This document shows positions 1 to 13,420 of a stretch of DNA of 64,000 nt, one piece after another. Position 1 is the stretch's first letter. Every line of letters starts with the position of its first letter. The notes under the pieces were generated by a model. It was not told the DNA's origin and ran no database searches. It saw only the letters and a program-made list of their open reading frames with translations. The translations under genes and the position numbers were made by a program. The stretch spans positions 1 through 64,000 of the forward strand of contig JAJTWR010000287.1 of the NCBI GenBank assembly GCA_021613335.1. Direction: 5' to 3'. This DNA is from Whitmania pigra. Its lineage: Eukaryota > Annelida > Clitellata > Hirudinida > Haemopidae.

Positions 1-3000
1 GATATACGGCCCGAGTTCTTTATCACTAAATGATCGAATTCCACATTGATCTAAAGAGAAAGCATAAAAATCAGAATGTATAAAATGATCCTCTTCTTAA
101 ATTATAAGAGCAATTTGTTTAAACCTATCTTCTATTATAGAAGAAACAATAAAACAAATTGTTCAAATTATTTAATTATCTCTTATTTCATTCTTAATCA
201 GTTTCTTTAATAATTATGTTGTGCAAAAATAAACTTCACTATTCGGTTCGTCCCAGTCGCACTCCAGTACCACGGATTGTCTGCACCAGCCGACTCTAAT
301 ATGGATACAAGATTTGATGCCAATTAATAAACAAAAATTAAAATTATATCAATGTCAAACATCCTCCCAAAATGGTCCATGCTCGGTCTGTTATTTCTGA
401 ATTTCATAGGTTGGTGATTTCTGAACAAAATAGCTTTCTCTTCTCTTTTCAGATTTTTTTCACGGTAATTTCCTATCATTCTAAAAATTTAAGTCGTAAA
501 ATATGTTTGTATGTTTCAAAATTTACTCAAAGATAAATAATAATAATCACCAATTGTATAAAAATAATAATTATTATTATTCAATGACATTAATTATTAG
601 TAATTATTATTATTAAACAAAGATAATACTTGGCACTAGACAACATACTTTCCCGTAAGGTGATAACATATGTCAGCTGCAAGTCGAGATGCCCAATTTC
701 TTGAGCACACATAATAATCCTTAACTCCATAAAATGTTGCCTTTAAGACATTTTTACCTTCTTCGCGAATTATTTGGACTGTAGTTAAATAAAAAAGCTT
801 CTAATAAACTATTGATGACTTTAGTAAAACTAAACAAACTGTTCTTATTTATGTAATTTATCTTAACCTTTTTATTTTAATTCCTTAAACTTAATATAAA
901 CTTAAATACAGATCAGAATTATAAACAATACAAACTGATAAGCATCCATATGTCCAGTTAGCTATTAAAACTAAATTAATAGCAATAATAACTAATAAAA
1001 TGGTACAAAAATAGTTCAGAATTTAATATTAAAATACTTAAGTCTGATTTGATAGTTAATATAAAAATCATATTTTCCTACAACAATCTTCTTCGTCACT
1101 GTAGTCACTGCAATCATCGAGACCATCGCAACGCTTACGTTTTTCAATGCATCGTGTTTTCCTATCACAATCAAATTCCGTATCAACATTACACCGGTTA
1201 GCTGAAACGCGCAAAAACTTCTAGTCAATTAGGGTTTAAGTTAAGGTTTAGTTAATTTAAGGTTTTTATGGTAAATTTTGCTAACATTTGCAATTTTTCT
1301 CTTCGTCATCATTGGATTGACAATCCTTAATACCGTCACATAACCATTCTCCAGGAATGCAGAGTCCGTCCATGCACTTAAAATCGTCATTTTGACATGC
1401 TTGTAAAAGTTAATTATTTATGTTCAGCATGAGTACAAAGTTTCAGATGAGCCACTTTCTTGGAATTGTTTTAAATCAATTAATAAATGTTTAAATCCAT
1501 AAGGTAATGGAAAACAGTGACACATTATTTAAATGATTTTAACGTAATATTTAAAAATACGATGACTTTTTCGGAAAAACTTCAAGCAGGGAATCAACGA
1601 GGACTCGTGATCGTTGATCGATTAAATTAGTCTAAGCAGTAAGAGCAGCTAAACAAAGCTAAGTTAATATTAACAATGAGAAGTCAGATGGAAACGTTTG
1701 ATTTCAATTAAATGAAAAAATGGGATAAAATTTCATTTAAGAAATAACAAAATTACATTAGGAATACCGAAAGATGCACGAGAAGAAAGTGAGCAAATAG
1801 AAATATTCAAAACGCCAAAGAAAATAGTGCCTGACCGGTGAAGATGTTAATTTGATAAAATTTAATGTATTTTGGAGATCTTACCACAAAATTACAAATA
1901 AATAAATGATAAGTAGAATAAAATTGTAGAAAACTAACTGCAATTTAGTTCATCAACTCCATTTGGACAATCTATAACTTTATCGCACTGTTTTGTTTTT
2001 GGAATACAAGAAACATGTGAAAAAACATCACAAAATATTTCGTCCTTTGCGCATATGTCCTTTATTTCTTTGTTTAATTTTAAGTTTTAATTAAATAAAA
2101 TAAATCATGTATAACTCATATATTAAACATTAATATCAATAAACATAATAAATGCGGTTATAATAAACATTTTGCAAATTACAGTTATATATTTACTATT
2201 CTATGCAGCCAGTAAATAAGTTTTCGAGGCAAATAACTTAACTAAGAATGTAGTTACATTCAAACATTATCTAATTACATTATTTAAACAAAATTTTATC
2301 GATTATTTGTAGTCAATCAACCAAACCGCTGAGATCTTGAACTTGATCAATTTTTGTGAAATTGGCTATGACATTTACTTCGCAAAGCATCAGTACTTTG
2401 ACATTTAGGCCTCCGTATTTCTTGATAGTAACAGAGTTGCCGACCGGATTGGGAGTAACGCATAATACATCAATATAGTTCTCTAAATAAAAGAAATTAA
2501 TTAACATGTTCTCCTACGAATATTAAAGCTAAAATGTGAATATCAAAATTTTGTAAAATATCAAACAGATTCTAAAATATTGCTATTGAATTCTAAGTAT
2601 ATTTATTTGAGGAGAATATAATTAGCAGTTATTTTGTTACTTGATGTGTGTGATGGATCTTCTCCAGCATCTCCACAAAGATATTTTTCATAATCGCCAT
2701 CATTGGAAACGTATATCTTGAGAAAAGTTTGATCTTTGATAACTATAATAAATGAAAAAAGTTGTTCAAAAAGCATTTTAAAGACGTTGTTTAGGTAATC
2801 CACGCTTAGTCCTACACAACACAAAACAAATTTATTTTAAAAAAACGAAACATAACCTGTTTTGTTTTGATTAAAAAATATTAATATTTTTTGAATGGGA
2901 TAGTTATCATTCAGTTCAACTCGCCACCAAGCTGGATCATCCGCATTAATTCTAGCACATGTTTCATTGTCACCGTCTACTGCGAGCACTGCGCTCACTT

Positions 3001-5393
3001 TATTGATGCCTGTATGCGCTGCTTGCGTGGCAGGTCGATCAAATGATACGATGTCTGAAATATTTTGAACTAAAAATAAAAATACTCTTTTGTTTGTTGA
3101 TTAAATTAAATTTATAGTTCCCAAAAAGAACATTCGTTTGAATGCCATACGTAATGAGGCAAGATTCGGATTTAAGAATAATTGCTAAAATTGTTATTAA
3201 AAGTATATTAATTTTATGGTTGCGAAAGTATTGAGAAAAAAGCTTACTTAATCCTGTTGCATATACTTTCACCTCGCAGAGCATCAACGAACGGAATAAC
3301 TTTCCATATTTTTGTATCGTTATAATTTTACCAGTTATTGGCTTATCACAAAAAAGCGTTACTGAGTCATCTGAGAAAGATATTGTTAAATCTAATGTAC
3401 AATTATTTCTAAGGAGTTTAATTAACCATTACCTGTATTTATTTTATGATATTTTGATGCCTTAGTTTCTATTGTAAACACTTATTTTATTGCATTTTAA
3501 TCCTTATTAGATAATAGTATGCTTAATGCGTGATGCGAAATTTTTGTGCCTAATTAATTAATTACCAAATAATTCATAAAGACAATTAGTGATTTTGCTG
3601 AAAATACGCTCCAGAGAGCGTAACGAGATCAGGGCCGAAACGCTTCTTCTGAAAAATCTCTTAAGCAGCTCCACACTGAAGTCTCTAATATACGAGCTGA
3701 GGCGTAAGCCATTTGACAAACAGGAAAGACTTGTGACAACCCGGAATGACAGGTGACATTCGGAGAGACAAGAGTAGGACAAGCAATCCAGGGGCACTGG
3801 TTATTGCTACGTCTACAACCAATGCCGAAAAGAGGGGTAGTATGACGAGTCTATCGACAACATCGTGGTAATTGACACGGCTTTAACTTGGAGTTTGGAC
3901 AACAAAGCGCAAGAATTTAAATGTGTTTGAGGGAGATTATTCAGAACAGAGAAAGACTTAAAGATCCATATCAACAAGAAAAGCTTGAAACAAATCAGCG
4001 CCAGGACCAAATGGGATCCCCTACCTTCTCTGCAATCTACAATCAAATAAATAAATAAACCTTCAGTAGTGCAAATCATCCTAGTTATGCAACGGACTTT
4101 AATCAAATAAATAAAGAGACGTTCAGTACGTCAAGAAAAGAGGTGGAAGGAAGAAGTAAGAAGCAAAGAAGAGGTGAAGAAAAGGTGGAAAAGAGATTGT
4201 AGCAAAGAAGCAAGCCAGATGAGACACCCGGCTGATCACCGGGTGCGCCCAAGAGAGCATGAGGAGATCAGGGCCGATACGCTTAAACACTCCTCTGAAA
4301 ATTCTCAGCTGCAGCTCCACACTGGAGTTTCCTAATATACTTAATATACTTCTTAAAGACAACTAGTAATTTTGCTGAAAATTCAAACTTTAATTCAAAT
4401 AGTGCAATCACATTATTTTTTGTCAACCACTTGAAGAAGCTCATGATAAGGTTTAATCTAAGGTCGAACTCACTTAGTAGATCAAAACTAAAACCGACAA
4501 CAGCTTGTTCTTTTGAGTAACTGTTTTAATTTACGCAGAATGTCGTCAAAAAAATGGTTAAAATGCTGGTTTCAAATTTCTCTATCTCTTACAAATGTTT
4601 GCTATTCAGTTACAAGAAATAGAGTAGAGAAAATATGAATTATTCATTCGTATGTATTTTACTAAGTTTCTAACCTTTATTATTTATTCCGTCGAACATC
4701 GTGCACATATTTTCCTGTGGATTTGTCGTATTATCGGAAATGTAAGCACTTAAAAATCGTTTATAATCTCTTTCTAAAAAAAATCGCATGAATTAATATA
4801 AAAAATATATGTACTTAGTACATATGATATTAGAAGTCTATCAAACTAATTAATTTCATTTTGTTACTACTGTAATGAGTTTTATATTAAAGCTTCACAT
4901 ATAAAAAATACTACGTAGCAGGGTAATTCCATTACATAACTGAGTAGCGTAGCTCTTCTTATTAGGGAATTCTAATTTCAAATTTCCTACCAGTTACCAG
5001 TAAAACATTAAATGACCTGTTTCTTGATAAGCCTTGAAGAAAATCACAATTTTGTAAAATGTAAAAGATCTTCGGAGTTCCATTGTCCACCAGGCATGTT
5101 CATTTTCTTTTGCTCCCGTGGCCAATGAACATGTGTGCTTAGATCCATCGATTGCGAATTGAGCATGTTGATCTACCAAAACCTTACTTTGAAACACAAG
5201 AGTTTTCTTTGGAATTGGCACTGAAAATGTTCTATTTATAAACCATTGCATTGGCCAAATAACTTGTGTCCAATTTTGGACGTATAAATTAGATAGAATT
5301 TAAAATAAATAACCACAAAAGCTTCAAACCTTCAAAACCTGATGAAGTCATAAAACACAAAAGAAACATAGCGTAAAATAATGTTTGCTTCAT
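1..5393 (-). CDS. Mosaic lectin-protease copy A (FTP-FTP-LDLa3-SRCR-protease), 3' end outside window
   Basis: Exons seen (minus strand, transcription order): 5330-5393 signal peptide (MKQTLFYAMFLL...), 5017-5220, 4675-4773, 3248-3370 (first FTP/fucolectin domain, AIDG, TC, WW, ending LCEVKV), 2857-3054, 2641-2742, 2327-2482 (second FTP domain, WWRVEL, ending LCEVNV), 1939-2067, 1286-1399, 1082-1201 (three six-Cys LDLa domains), 649-778, 361-420, 240-295 (SRCR-like domain, YYVCSRNW...ICYHLTG...LECDW), 1-50 (start of protease propeptide, CGIRSFSDKELGPYI). All junctions are GT-AG and phases agree; 1605 nt (535 residues) are open. The first SRCR distal exon is 20 codons shorter than in copy D. 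The protease body lies left of the window, so activity cannot be judged. FTP and LDLa modules suggest a secreted glycan-binding protease; the substrate is unknown. The intron between the third and fourth exons carries an inserted repeat. Confidence 0.8.
3578..4382. repeat. Inserted repeat in an intron of copy A with 28-bp flanking duplication
   Basis: A 28-bp sequence (AAAGACAAYTAGTRATTTTG plus CTGAAAAT) occurs at 3578-3605 and 4355-4382 with two mismatches, bracketing about 750 bp. The interior starts and ends with a related ~100-bp direct repeat (around 3610-3695 and 4250-4340, sharing AGATCAGGGCC and CAGCTCCACACTG). It also holds two LINE-like 3' tails ending in ATCAAATAAATAAA (about 4043-4060 and 4102-4114). 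The 3' tail resembles the one at 17367-17400. Reading frames across it are not protein-like. It is probably a short LINE-mobilised composite; the family is not identified. Confidence 0.5.
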
Positions 5394-6114
5394 TCTAGAA
5401 GCAAATTTAACAAGTCAAATATTCAAATTGCATTTAAGAACATTTCATCTGCCCGTAATCTTTATAGATAAGCAAGCCAGTTGAAGTTAAATAAAAGATA
5501 GTTACTATTTATTATTGTTTTAATAAATAAAAATTTTTTTAGTAAAAATTGCTTGTTACCCATTTAGTATTTTAGATAATTGTCAAATTGTCTTAATTTA
5601 AATCCTACGTAACCATTCTTCCATTATCAATAAAATAATTCGCGTAAGAACTTGTAAAAATTAAGATTTTATTTACATTGTCATTGATTAAGCAACCGAT
5701 TTACCCATGTTTCGTTTATTTTTCTTGTTAATCATTTATATAGCGGTATAATAGAGCAAGTCACAAATATGATTTTCGCCTCTAAAATCCTTTTCGATAG
5801 CTGACGTTAAGCAATGAGCGATCGAAGTATATTGTTCTCTAACTTTCATTTTTAGAAGCATTGTAAGTTGCAGGAATAAAATTTGAAAATCTCTCGAGGA
5901 CAATTTGCATGTTCAATAGGAAATCTAACTAGTCATTACAGATAAACACCAGATCGCAAAGCCGATTCAATGATACACTTAAAACCTTTCTAATAAAATT
6001 ATTCACTTGCAAAGTCCTTAGAAAACGCTGGTAATTAATTTGAACTTTGCATGCAGATTTCAAGGTCAAGAAATACTAGATAATAAAACAGAAATAGTTA
6101 AAAATATTTTGTTC
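5394..6114. other. Intergenic spacer between copies A and B
   Basis: AT-rich sequence upstream of the copy A signal-peptide exon and downstream of the last exon relic of copy B. It must hold the copy A promoter, but no convincing TATA box or repeated motif was found. No ORF or RNA gene recognised. Confidence 0.5.
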
Positions 6115-6832
6115 AAATTTATAACGGTAAGTAGAGTAACACGATATTATAAAAAAATGGTATTATTCCAATAAATGTCTGAAATATTCTGGCAATCTCG
6201 TTAAATTTGTCTTGATTTTCCATAACTAAAGATCACAAAAAAGTTGGTAAGTGAGCCACTCATGTATAGTTAAAGTTTAACGACGATACGATTACCATTT
6301 TTAATAAAGTCTATGTGATGATCGACTCTAGTTAGAAGTGTGTTGGTACACTCTTCTTTGTTTCTACCAGATTTAATTACTTCAGCTATTGCTACCTGAT
6401 ACCAAACACCAAACCTGTCTTTGCAAGACAATGGACTGCCGAGATCACCCTGCAAAAATAAATAATTTAATGAATCATAATTCAAAAAAAAAATGTTCAT
6501 TCGGTTTTTAACCCAGCAAGCATTAATTCCATCTCTTGTCGGTGCACTGCCGGCACATAAAAAATTATTTTTCCTCAATGCTATTGCGTAATTGTTTTCA
6601 GTATCTTCACCTATACTGGCTATACTATACAATTCTTCACGCAATTATAGGAAGACATTAAATTCATTTATCCTTGCATCAAAAAGAGTGGATCCTTACG
6701 TTCTGAAATTGTGTTTAGAGTTTTAGTGTGATTTATGTTATGTCCATGCCCTCACTTCCCGTTAGATTTTCATCTGCCTCTAACATGCAACATAAAACAT
6801 TTATGAGTTGTTATGAAATATCTGCAATGCTT

Positions 6833-6895
6833 GTTGTAAACAACTGTAGTAATTATAGACCAACTTTTTGTTGTTTCAACTGTAGTTGTTTACGT
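6833..6895. repeat. Imperfect inverted repeat (hairpin)
   Basis: GTAAACAACTGTAG near 6837 is followed about 40 bp later by CTGTAGTTGTTTAC, whose reverse complement differs at two or three positions. It lies at the edge of the retroelement block that replaced the catalytic exons of copy B, so it may be an LTR or transposon end. Nothing more can be said. Confidence 0.35.
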
Positions 6896-6989
6896 TACAT
6901 TTAATAACTACAAACATGAATAACAGAAACAAGACTCGCCCAAAAATTCAAAACAACCAAAACTCGCTCAGCTACAAACTCCATTCCCA

Positions 6990-7740
6990 AAACTTAAAGT
7001 GAACAATTCAGGTCCCTAATGGTGCATCCCGTTCAAGCACGGAGTCTTTTGAAATATAACGTACCTGAGGTGAACCTGTATTTAGGGTTCAGTGTCGACT
7101 TTATGTTGTTTCTTTTCGTTGAACTCTTTGTAGCGAGATAAAATTTTGATTTCATTTTGATCCAATCGCTCCACCGTGATTGTATTCTTTCTAGCTGGTA
7201 ACTTTGAACGGTCTTTGAAATGGTGCTTCCAGTGGCTGCCGTAATCTATCAATTCTTACCCAGACGAATTGCCCCGGGGTGTATCTTGACTTTGCTGTGA
7301 TTGGATCGTTGTGGATTCCACATGAAAGTGTGGTGAAGTCGATCTGGCGTGTTTATACAGCTTGTTGATGACCAAAATTTGTTCTTGTATGGCGGGTGTT
7401 TTGTTGCTCATGAACGCACGCGGAATAAGAACATGGGATCCGGTTATGGCAGTAAATGGAAAAATTTCATTTTCGTTAGGCATGGCTATGACTGCTAAGC
7501 AAACCATCGGTAGTGCAATCATCCATTCATCGCCAGCAGCCATCAGTAACTTCTTTAGAGTTCTGTGCCATATTCCGTTAGATTGATGCTGTTTTGCGCA
7601 AATTATTAAAACCAATAGATGTGGACAAGGCCTTGAATAAATGACTTCCTTGGTCAGTAGTGAGTCAAAAAAGAACACCGAAACGACTGAGCCAGTTATC
7701 CAAGAACGCTTCTGCAACTGTTTCTGCTGTGCCATTTGAA
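6990..7740 (-). mobile_element. Degenerate Ty3/gypsy-type integrase fragment
   Basis: The minus strand from 7735 to 7256 reads through an integrase-core remnant. The diagnostic stretch is HQSNGI followed by RTLKKLLMAAGDEW, then ALPMVCLAV and an ITG segment, matching the usual HPQSNGxxERxHRTLKxxL...W...LP...L..R motif of gypsy-like integrases. The catalytic Glu after NG is not recognisable and the N-terminal half is scrambled, so this is a dead fragment. No LTR pair could be defined around it. It sits inside the gap where copy B lost its catalytic exons. Confidence 0.6.
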
Positions 7741-8008
7741 TATGTTATGTACTAGACAGACAGCCTCAGAGAGAGAGGGAGATAGCTACCAAAGGTTTTG
7801 CCCTTGTTCTCTTTCATTTTTGGCCAAAAATATCCTTTTACAAAGTGAGCAAGATCATGAAAGTGTCTGAATATCAAAAACCTATTTATCTAATTCGTGT
7901 TGTGTAAAGTTTTCCTTATTTGACTTCTTCATCATCATTGACTTGCGTCTTTGCAATGCTTTCCATATCTGGATTGGAGCGCGTCGGCAGGTTGACTTTA
8001 CCAAGGCG

Positions 8009-8112
8009 TGCAGGTTGGCCGATTAAGTTGCGTGCCTGCAAATGGCGGTAATGGAAAAAGTTGCAATGTTTCGTGTTCGAAACCCAGCCTGCACTGCCAC
8101 AAGCGCCCTTCA
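8009..8112 (+). mobile_element. tRNA-like SINE head, truncated copy
   Basis: Carries an A-box-like GTTGGCCGATTAAG and about 60 bp later a B-box-like GTGTTCGAAACCC, then the shared GCACTGCCACAAGCGCCC segment, matching the family at 13421-13594 and 57870-58040. The 3' GCGCTATAAATG-type tail is missing, cut where the LINE relic begins. Confidence 0.55.
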
Positions 8113-8199
8113 TAATGACTTCAAGAAGTGACTCTGATGTTATGCCTATGGTATTATATAAATGAAGCACAATTACGATTACAATTATCTGCACTTTTG

Positions 8200-10112
8200 A
8201 TAAAGTGCAATTCCGTTACATATTCCATAATCACCGTTAAGTCTCTGCCTTTTGATCTCTGGAACTGTGGAATGCTTACTGAAGTGGTCGTAAATAAAAC
8301 CTTACCGAAACATGTCGAAACATACCTTACTCAACCAAATGTACAATCTATGAGCTTCCTTCCAACAAATCCTTTGGAGATAATAAAACTTTCTCGTACA
8401 CTCAAAATATCACATAGCTGTGGTATTGATGATATTGATCCACATATTGTACATGAATTCATACCTTTAATTGCAGACCCTTTATCGTCAATATTTAATT
8501 GTTCTTTTTGCACTGGTCTTGTCCCTCCAGAATTAAAATGTGCTAAAGTCATCCGATACATAAATCTGGAGATTATAGTCAATTCAATAATTATAGACCA
8601 ATTTCCATCATACCGTATTTTTCTAAACTCATTGAAAAAATTGCACATAATAGGTTATATGAATATTTTGACAAATTTAATCTTCTTAACACTTTACAAT
8701 TTGGTTTTAGGAAAAATCATTCTACCTATATGCCTCTTTTATTACTTCAATCTGATATTTCTAATGCTGTAGCTTCTGGAAAAGTTCTCATTGCCTGTTT
8801 TCTTGATCTAAAAAAGGCCTTTGATTCTGTGAATCACCAAATTCTATTTTTTTAACTTGAATATTATGGTGTTAGAGGCATAGTTTTAAACTGGTACATT
8901 GATTATTTAGCTAGTAGAAATAACACAGACTCTGAAGATCTCATTGTAAATTATGGTGTACCTCAAGGATCTATTTCAGGTCCACTTCTTATTCTTGTGT
9001 ATACGAATGATTTCAACTGTACATCTAATTTGTTCAAGGCATTATTGTATGCTGATGACATCGCTGTTTATACCTCCGGTGATCTTATTCAATATTTAAA
9101 TAAGGAACTTCATAACATCAATAACTGGATTATTGCTAATTGACTTACACTTAACATAGCCAAATCAAATTTCATTATTTTTCATTCTCCAAAAAAGGCC
9201 ATACTTTGTAACTCTCCTCCTTCCATAAATAATATTGATCTTGTAAGAGTCACTACCTTTCGTTATCTTGGTGTTATACTTGATGAACATCTATCCTGGC
9301 ATGCACACATAAAATATATACAGGACCGAATAGCTAGGAATATTGGTATCATTGCCAGAATCCGTCCTTTTGTAAATACCAAGACAGCATTACTATTATA
9401 TTTTTCCTTTATTTGTCCATATCTTACTTACTGTAATATTGTATGGGCATCTACTTATCACACTCGTTTAAACCAACTATATATTTTACAAAAGCGTATC
9501 ATCCGTATAATATTCTCACTGCCAATTTCATCTCATACAGATTTTACTTTTATGAATAACAATTTATTAACTCTTCGACAAATACATAGTCTTCAAACTG
9601 CCCTATTTATGTTCTCTTATAATAAGAATGCCCTTCCAGATAAATTTGTGGGTCTTATGTCTGAAAGTGTCAACTACACCAAACCTTCACACTCCCTCCG
9701 TCATACCCATGAATATAGTCCATCTTTTGCCAAAACCACCCTCAAGCTCTTTTCAATAACATGTTACGGACCTAGACTATACAACACCATTCCTTAATCT
9801 ATCAAAAATCATACACAGACTGGACCATTCATGCTATTATATTTATTATTTAAATTGTCCTACAAATTGTACTTAGTTCGTGGTATTCTTGATTAACTGT
9901 TTATTTTACGGGTTTATTATTCGTTTTCTTAATTAATTGACATTTCAGGGTCAGCTTGCTAGCGGAAGTTTGCTTTTCCTTAAAGCTGAATGGATCCTTC
10001 CTTAGAGCTCATGGATCAAGCTCTTTATTAACCCGTACATTGGTGTCTCTTTTGTTTGATTTGTTTTGTTCATTTTGATGATTAATAAAATTGCTTAAAT
10101 TGAAAAAAAAAT
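8200..10112 (+). mobile_element. LINE (CR1/Jockey-like) reverse-transcriptase relic
   Basis: Frames joined across frameshifts give RT segments SHSCGIDDIDP (about 8412), FGFRKNHSTYMPLLLL (about 8700), a FLDL..AFDSVNH block, GVPQGSISGPLL (about 8960), YADDIAVY (about 9050) and a C-terminal NIGIIARIRPFV...PYLTYCNIVWAS. At least two frameshifts and two in-frame stops make it inactive. The 3' UTR has a small stem (GGATCCTTCC...GGATCAAGCTC) and an A-rich end near 10110. It belongs to the same broad family as the near full-length element at 20235-25450. Confidence 0.8.
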
Positions 10113-10985
10113 AATAAATGAACCATCAACGAGTATTTGAACATTGTAACATTTATATTAATAATTCTGTTATATCTCGTGTCGAATCTTGTAAATTTCT
10201 TGGAGTCATTATAGACCAACATCTCTCATTCAAGCAAGATATTCAGTATATAACGGCAAAGATTTCTAAAAATATTGGCATAATTTATCGCATACGTTGT
10301 TATATAAACATAAAAACAGTAATTACATTGTATTATTCACTTATCTATCCATATTTAAACTATTGCAACTTAATTTGGGCTTGTAACTACTCAACTTGTT
10401 TAAAACCTTTACTTAATCTTCAGAAAAAATGTTTACGTGTTGCTCTTTGTTTGCCATATAACTCTCATACCGATCATGCATTTGTAAATTTAAACATACT
10501 TAAAATTCATCAAATAAATAATTTCCATTTGGCCATTCTCATGTACAAAGTAGATCACCACATGTTGCTTCGTCTTTTCGATGGTTTGTTTACAAAAATA
10601 TCCTCTTTACATACATACTCTGTTCGATCGTCAAACAATTATAGATCAGCTTTTGCTAAATCTGTCACTGGTTCTCGTAGTATTGTTTGCATGAGTCCAA
10701 AGATTTACTCTACTGTTCCATGTGGTATCACCAACCTATCTAATCTTTACAGTTTTAAGAAGGCATTAAAACACTTTATTATTAACTCTAAATAACCATG
10801 TTTATTACTCAAAATTACTTTGTTATTTATTACATTTTTAGAACATTGAAACGCAACTATATTCATCAATGATAATAGGACGTCAGTTAGCGGGAATTTT
10901 TTTCCCTTATGTCGTTCCTTTTTTTTTCCTTTCGGTATTTCCAACTTGTCTTGTTTTGTGTTTCAATAATAAAAGGAAGAAAAAA
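10113..10985 (+). mobile_element. 5'-truncated LINE, ORF2 C-terminus and 3' UTR
   Basis: An intact 225-codon frame (10118-10795) encodes the C-terminal part of ORF2: SCKFLGVIIDQHLSF, KISKNIGIIYRI, YPYLNYCNLIW, NLQKKCLRVAL and a final FKKALKHFI. It is followed by a T-rich 3' UTR and AATAATAAAAGGAAG plus poly(A) near 10985. It starts directly after the 3' end of the neighbouring LINE, in the same orientation, so the two inserted head to tail or one inserted at the A-tail of the other. It is less decayed than its neighbour. Confidence 0.75.
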
Positions 10986-13420
10986 AAATTGAAATTTGGA
11001 ATAAAAAAAGCAAAATGCATTTATTATCATGAAACCAAAAAACATTATTTATAACAATTGCAATAGTGATAATTTATAAAATAATTTTATATATTTATTT
11101 TTTTTAAGCGTCCCTAACGGTCATGCTTATGAACATTATTATCTTTCCATTGTACATCAACAAGCTTCACCTCCTGGAGATTCAAATGAACAAACCATGA
11201 CCACAATTTTAGTGCAATTGTTGCTGCAAATGTAGGTAAAAATTGCATGAAGCATGATAAATTTAAACTTTTTAATTTACAAAAAAGAATGTTTAACATC
11301 TTTTCAAATCTATCCACGCTTGGTATGTGATTGGAGAATGGATTCTTATTTTTCAGTGCCATGATTATATCCGTTAAATTTTCTTTAAATTTCCATTCGC
11401 GAAGGGTGCCCTGATGTCTTGAAATGGAAGATGTCATTTAATGCCTCGAAATTTAACTCATTTATTAAATTAATCAATCGATCGATTTCTAATCAACATG
11501 TTTAGGATTCCTGTACTTGCTGCACACGTAATGACCGTCGCGTCCGCGGTATTTTACTTGCAAAAAATTTAGATCAGAGATATCTTCAATTCCAACTTTA
11601 ATTAAGTACAAACACATAATTAAATAAAAAAAGTTTTATCAAAACGTTAGTGAAACATTACTTATAATGAAATATTGCAAATACAGACGATAATAATCAT
11701 TTAAAATATGAACAAACAAATTTTGACAAGCTCATTTTCTTTGTTTTTGTTGGTCATGTAAGCGGCTAAGCTTTTTGATCATGTTTAATATATAAATAAA
11801 ATACTTAAACAAAAAAAAATCATAAAACTGAAAAGATTTTATTCATATAACATCCTTCTTCATCAGAGTGATCGCTACAATCTGTGTGGCTATCGCAGCG
11901 TTTATCCATGCTTATGCATTCTTTCTTCCTGAAACACTTGAACTCATCGTGTGCCTTACATTGGAGGCTGGAATTGTGATCTGAGACACCTTTTAAAAGT
12001 GTTTGTTTTACTTCAGATTAAAAAAATATATATATTAACGTGATAATTTCATTACCGCAACCCTGATCTTCGTCCTCACCGTATTGACAGTCATTAACAT
12101 AGTCACACAACCATTCGTTGGGAATGCAACGGCCATCTAAGCACTTGAAATAATCACTTTGACATGCTGGTAAATATAAAGGATTTATGTTTAATACGAG
12201 TATTTTCTAAAATTTCGAGTTACACAAATAAAAAAAATCAGATTTTTTTCATGGAGTATCCTGTACAAATGAACCAACTCATCAGGAATTAAGAATCTAA
12301 AGATACATAGTTGAACAAAATTCCATCGATTATACTGGAATCAATTGCATTTTATCAATTTTTGTTGCCTCTGTAATTATTTAATTTCATGATCACAATC
12401 CGCTAATAGCTCAAACAATATTTTTGCACTCCTGTTATCCACAGCTCTTTTTCTGGCGAGCAATTAATTAATTTCTAGTGCTACAATCACTTGCATCGAT
12501 GTTTCAGTTTCGATAACAACTGTTTACTATGGAGGATCATTTATTTAATGATATGAGTAGATTTGAAAGTCTCAGGTTCTTATTAATAAATACTATTTCA
12601 TTGTTTAAATTGTTGTGGTTTAGAAAATCCAACTATTAATTTGATAAATTTAAAAATTGAAAATATTTATAATTAACGAAAATATAACTATTACAAGATT
12701 TTAAAAAAATTACTAACTGCAATTTAGTTCATCAATACCATTTGGGCAATCTTTAACTTTATTGCATAACTTTGTATTTGGAATACAAAAAAACTTTGAA
12801 AATACATCACATCTTATTTCGTCATTTTTGCATAAATTTGTCCTTTGGTTCTCATCTTCAAGCATTTCAAAATCAGAATTATTAATTGACAGTTATTGTG
12901 GGTTAATAATTTAAACGTTTATCTTATTATCTAAAAATGAACAAAATAATTTCTCAAAAAAAAAGTTTATATAACTCGGTTAATACAATCATCATACAAA
13001 TTTATTGAGTCATGACAGCGTGTATTAGTTTCTTCTTAAATAATTAGATACGAAATATCAATTACGAGCGCATTCAATCAAAACAATTTAGTTAAATTAT
13101 CGTCGAATTTTAGAATAACAAGTCAACCAAACCGTCGGAAAGTTTATCGGTGTTTGTGAGATTGGCAATGACAGTTACTTCGCAAAGGAGCATAGCATCT
13201 ACATTAGTACCTTTGTATTTATCAATAAATACATATTGGCCGATTGGGTTAGGGTTAACACACAGCACATCGATATAGCTTACTGAAAAAGAAATTATTT
13301 AGCATTTTGACTATAGAATCTGAAAAAGATTTTGTGTCAAATGAAAATAATGCAGTTGGTATATTTGTCTAATAAGATGGAGAATGATTAAGTAAAAGTT
13401 AATGCATCGTTTATAATGGT

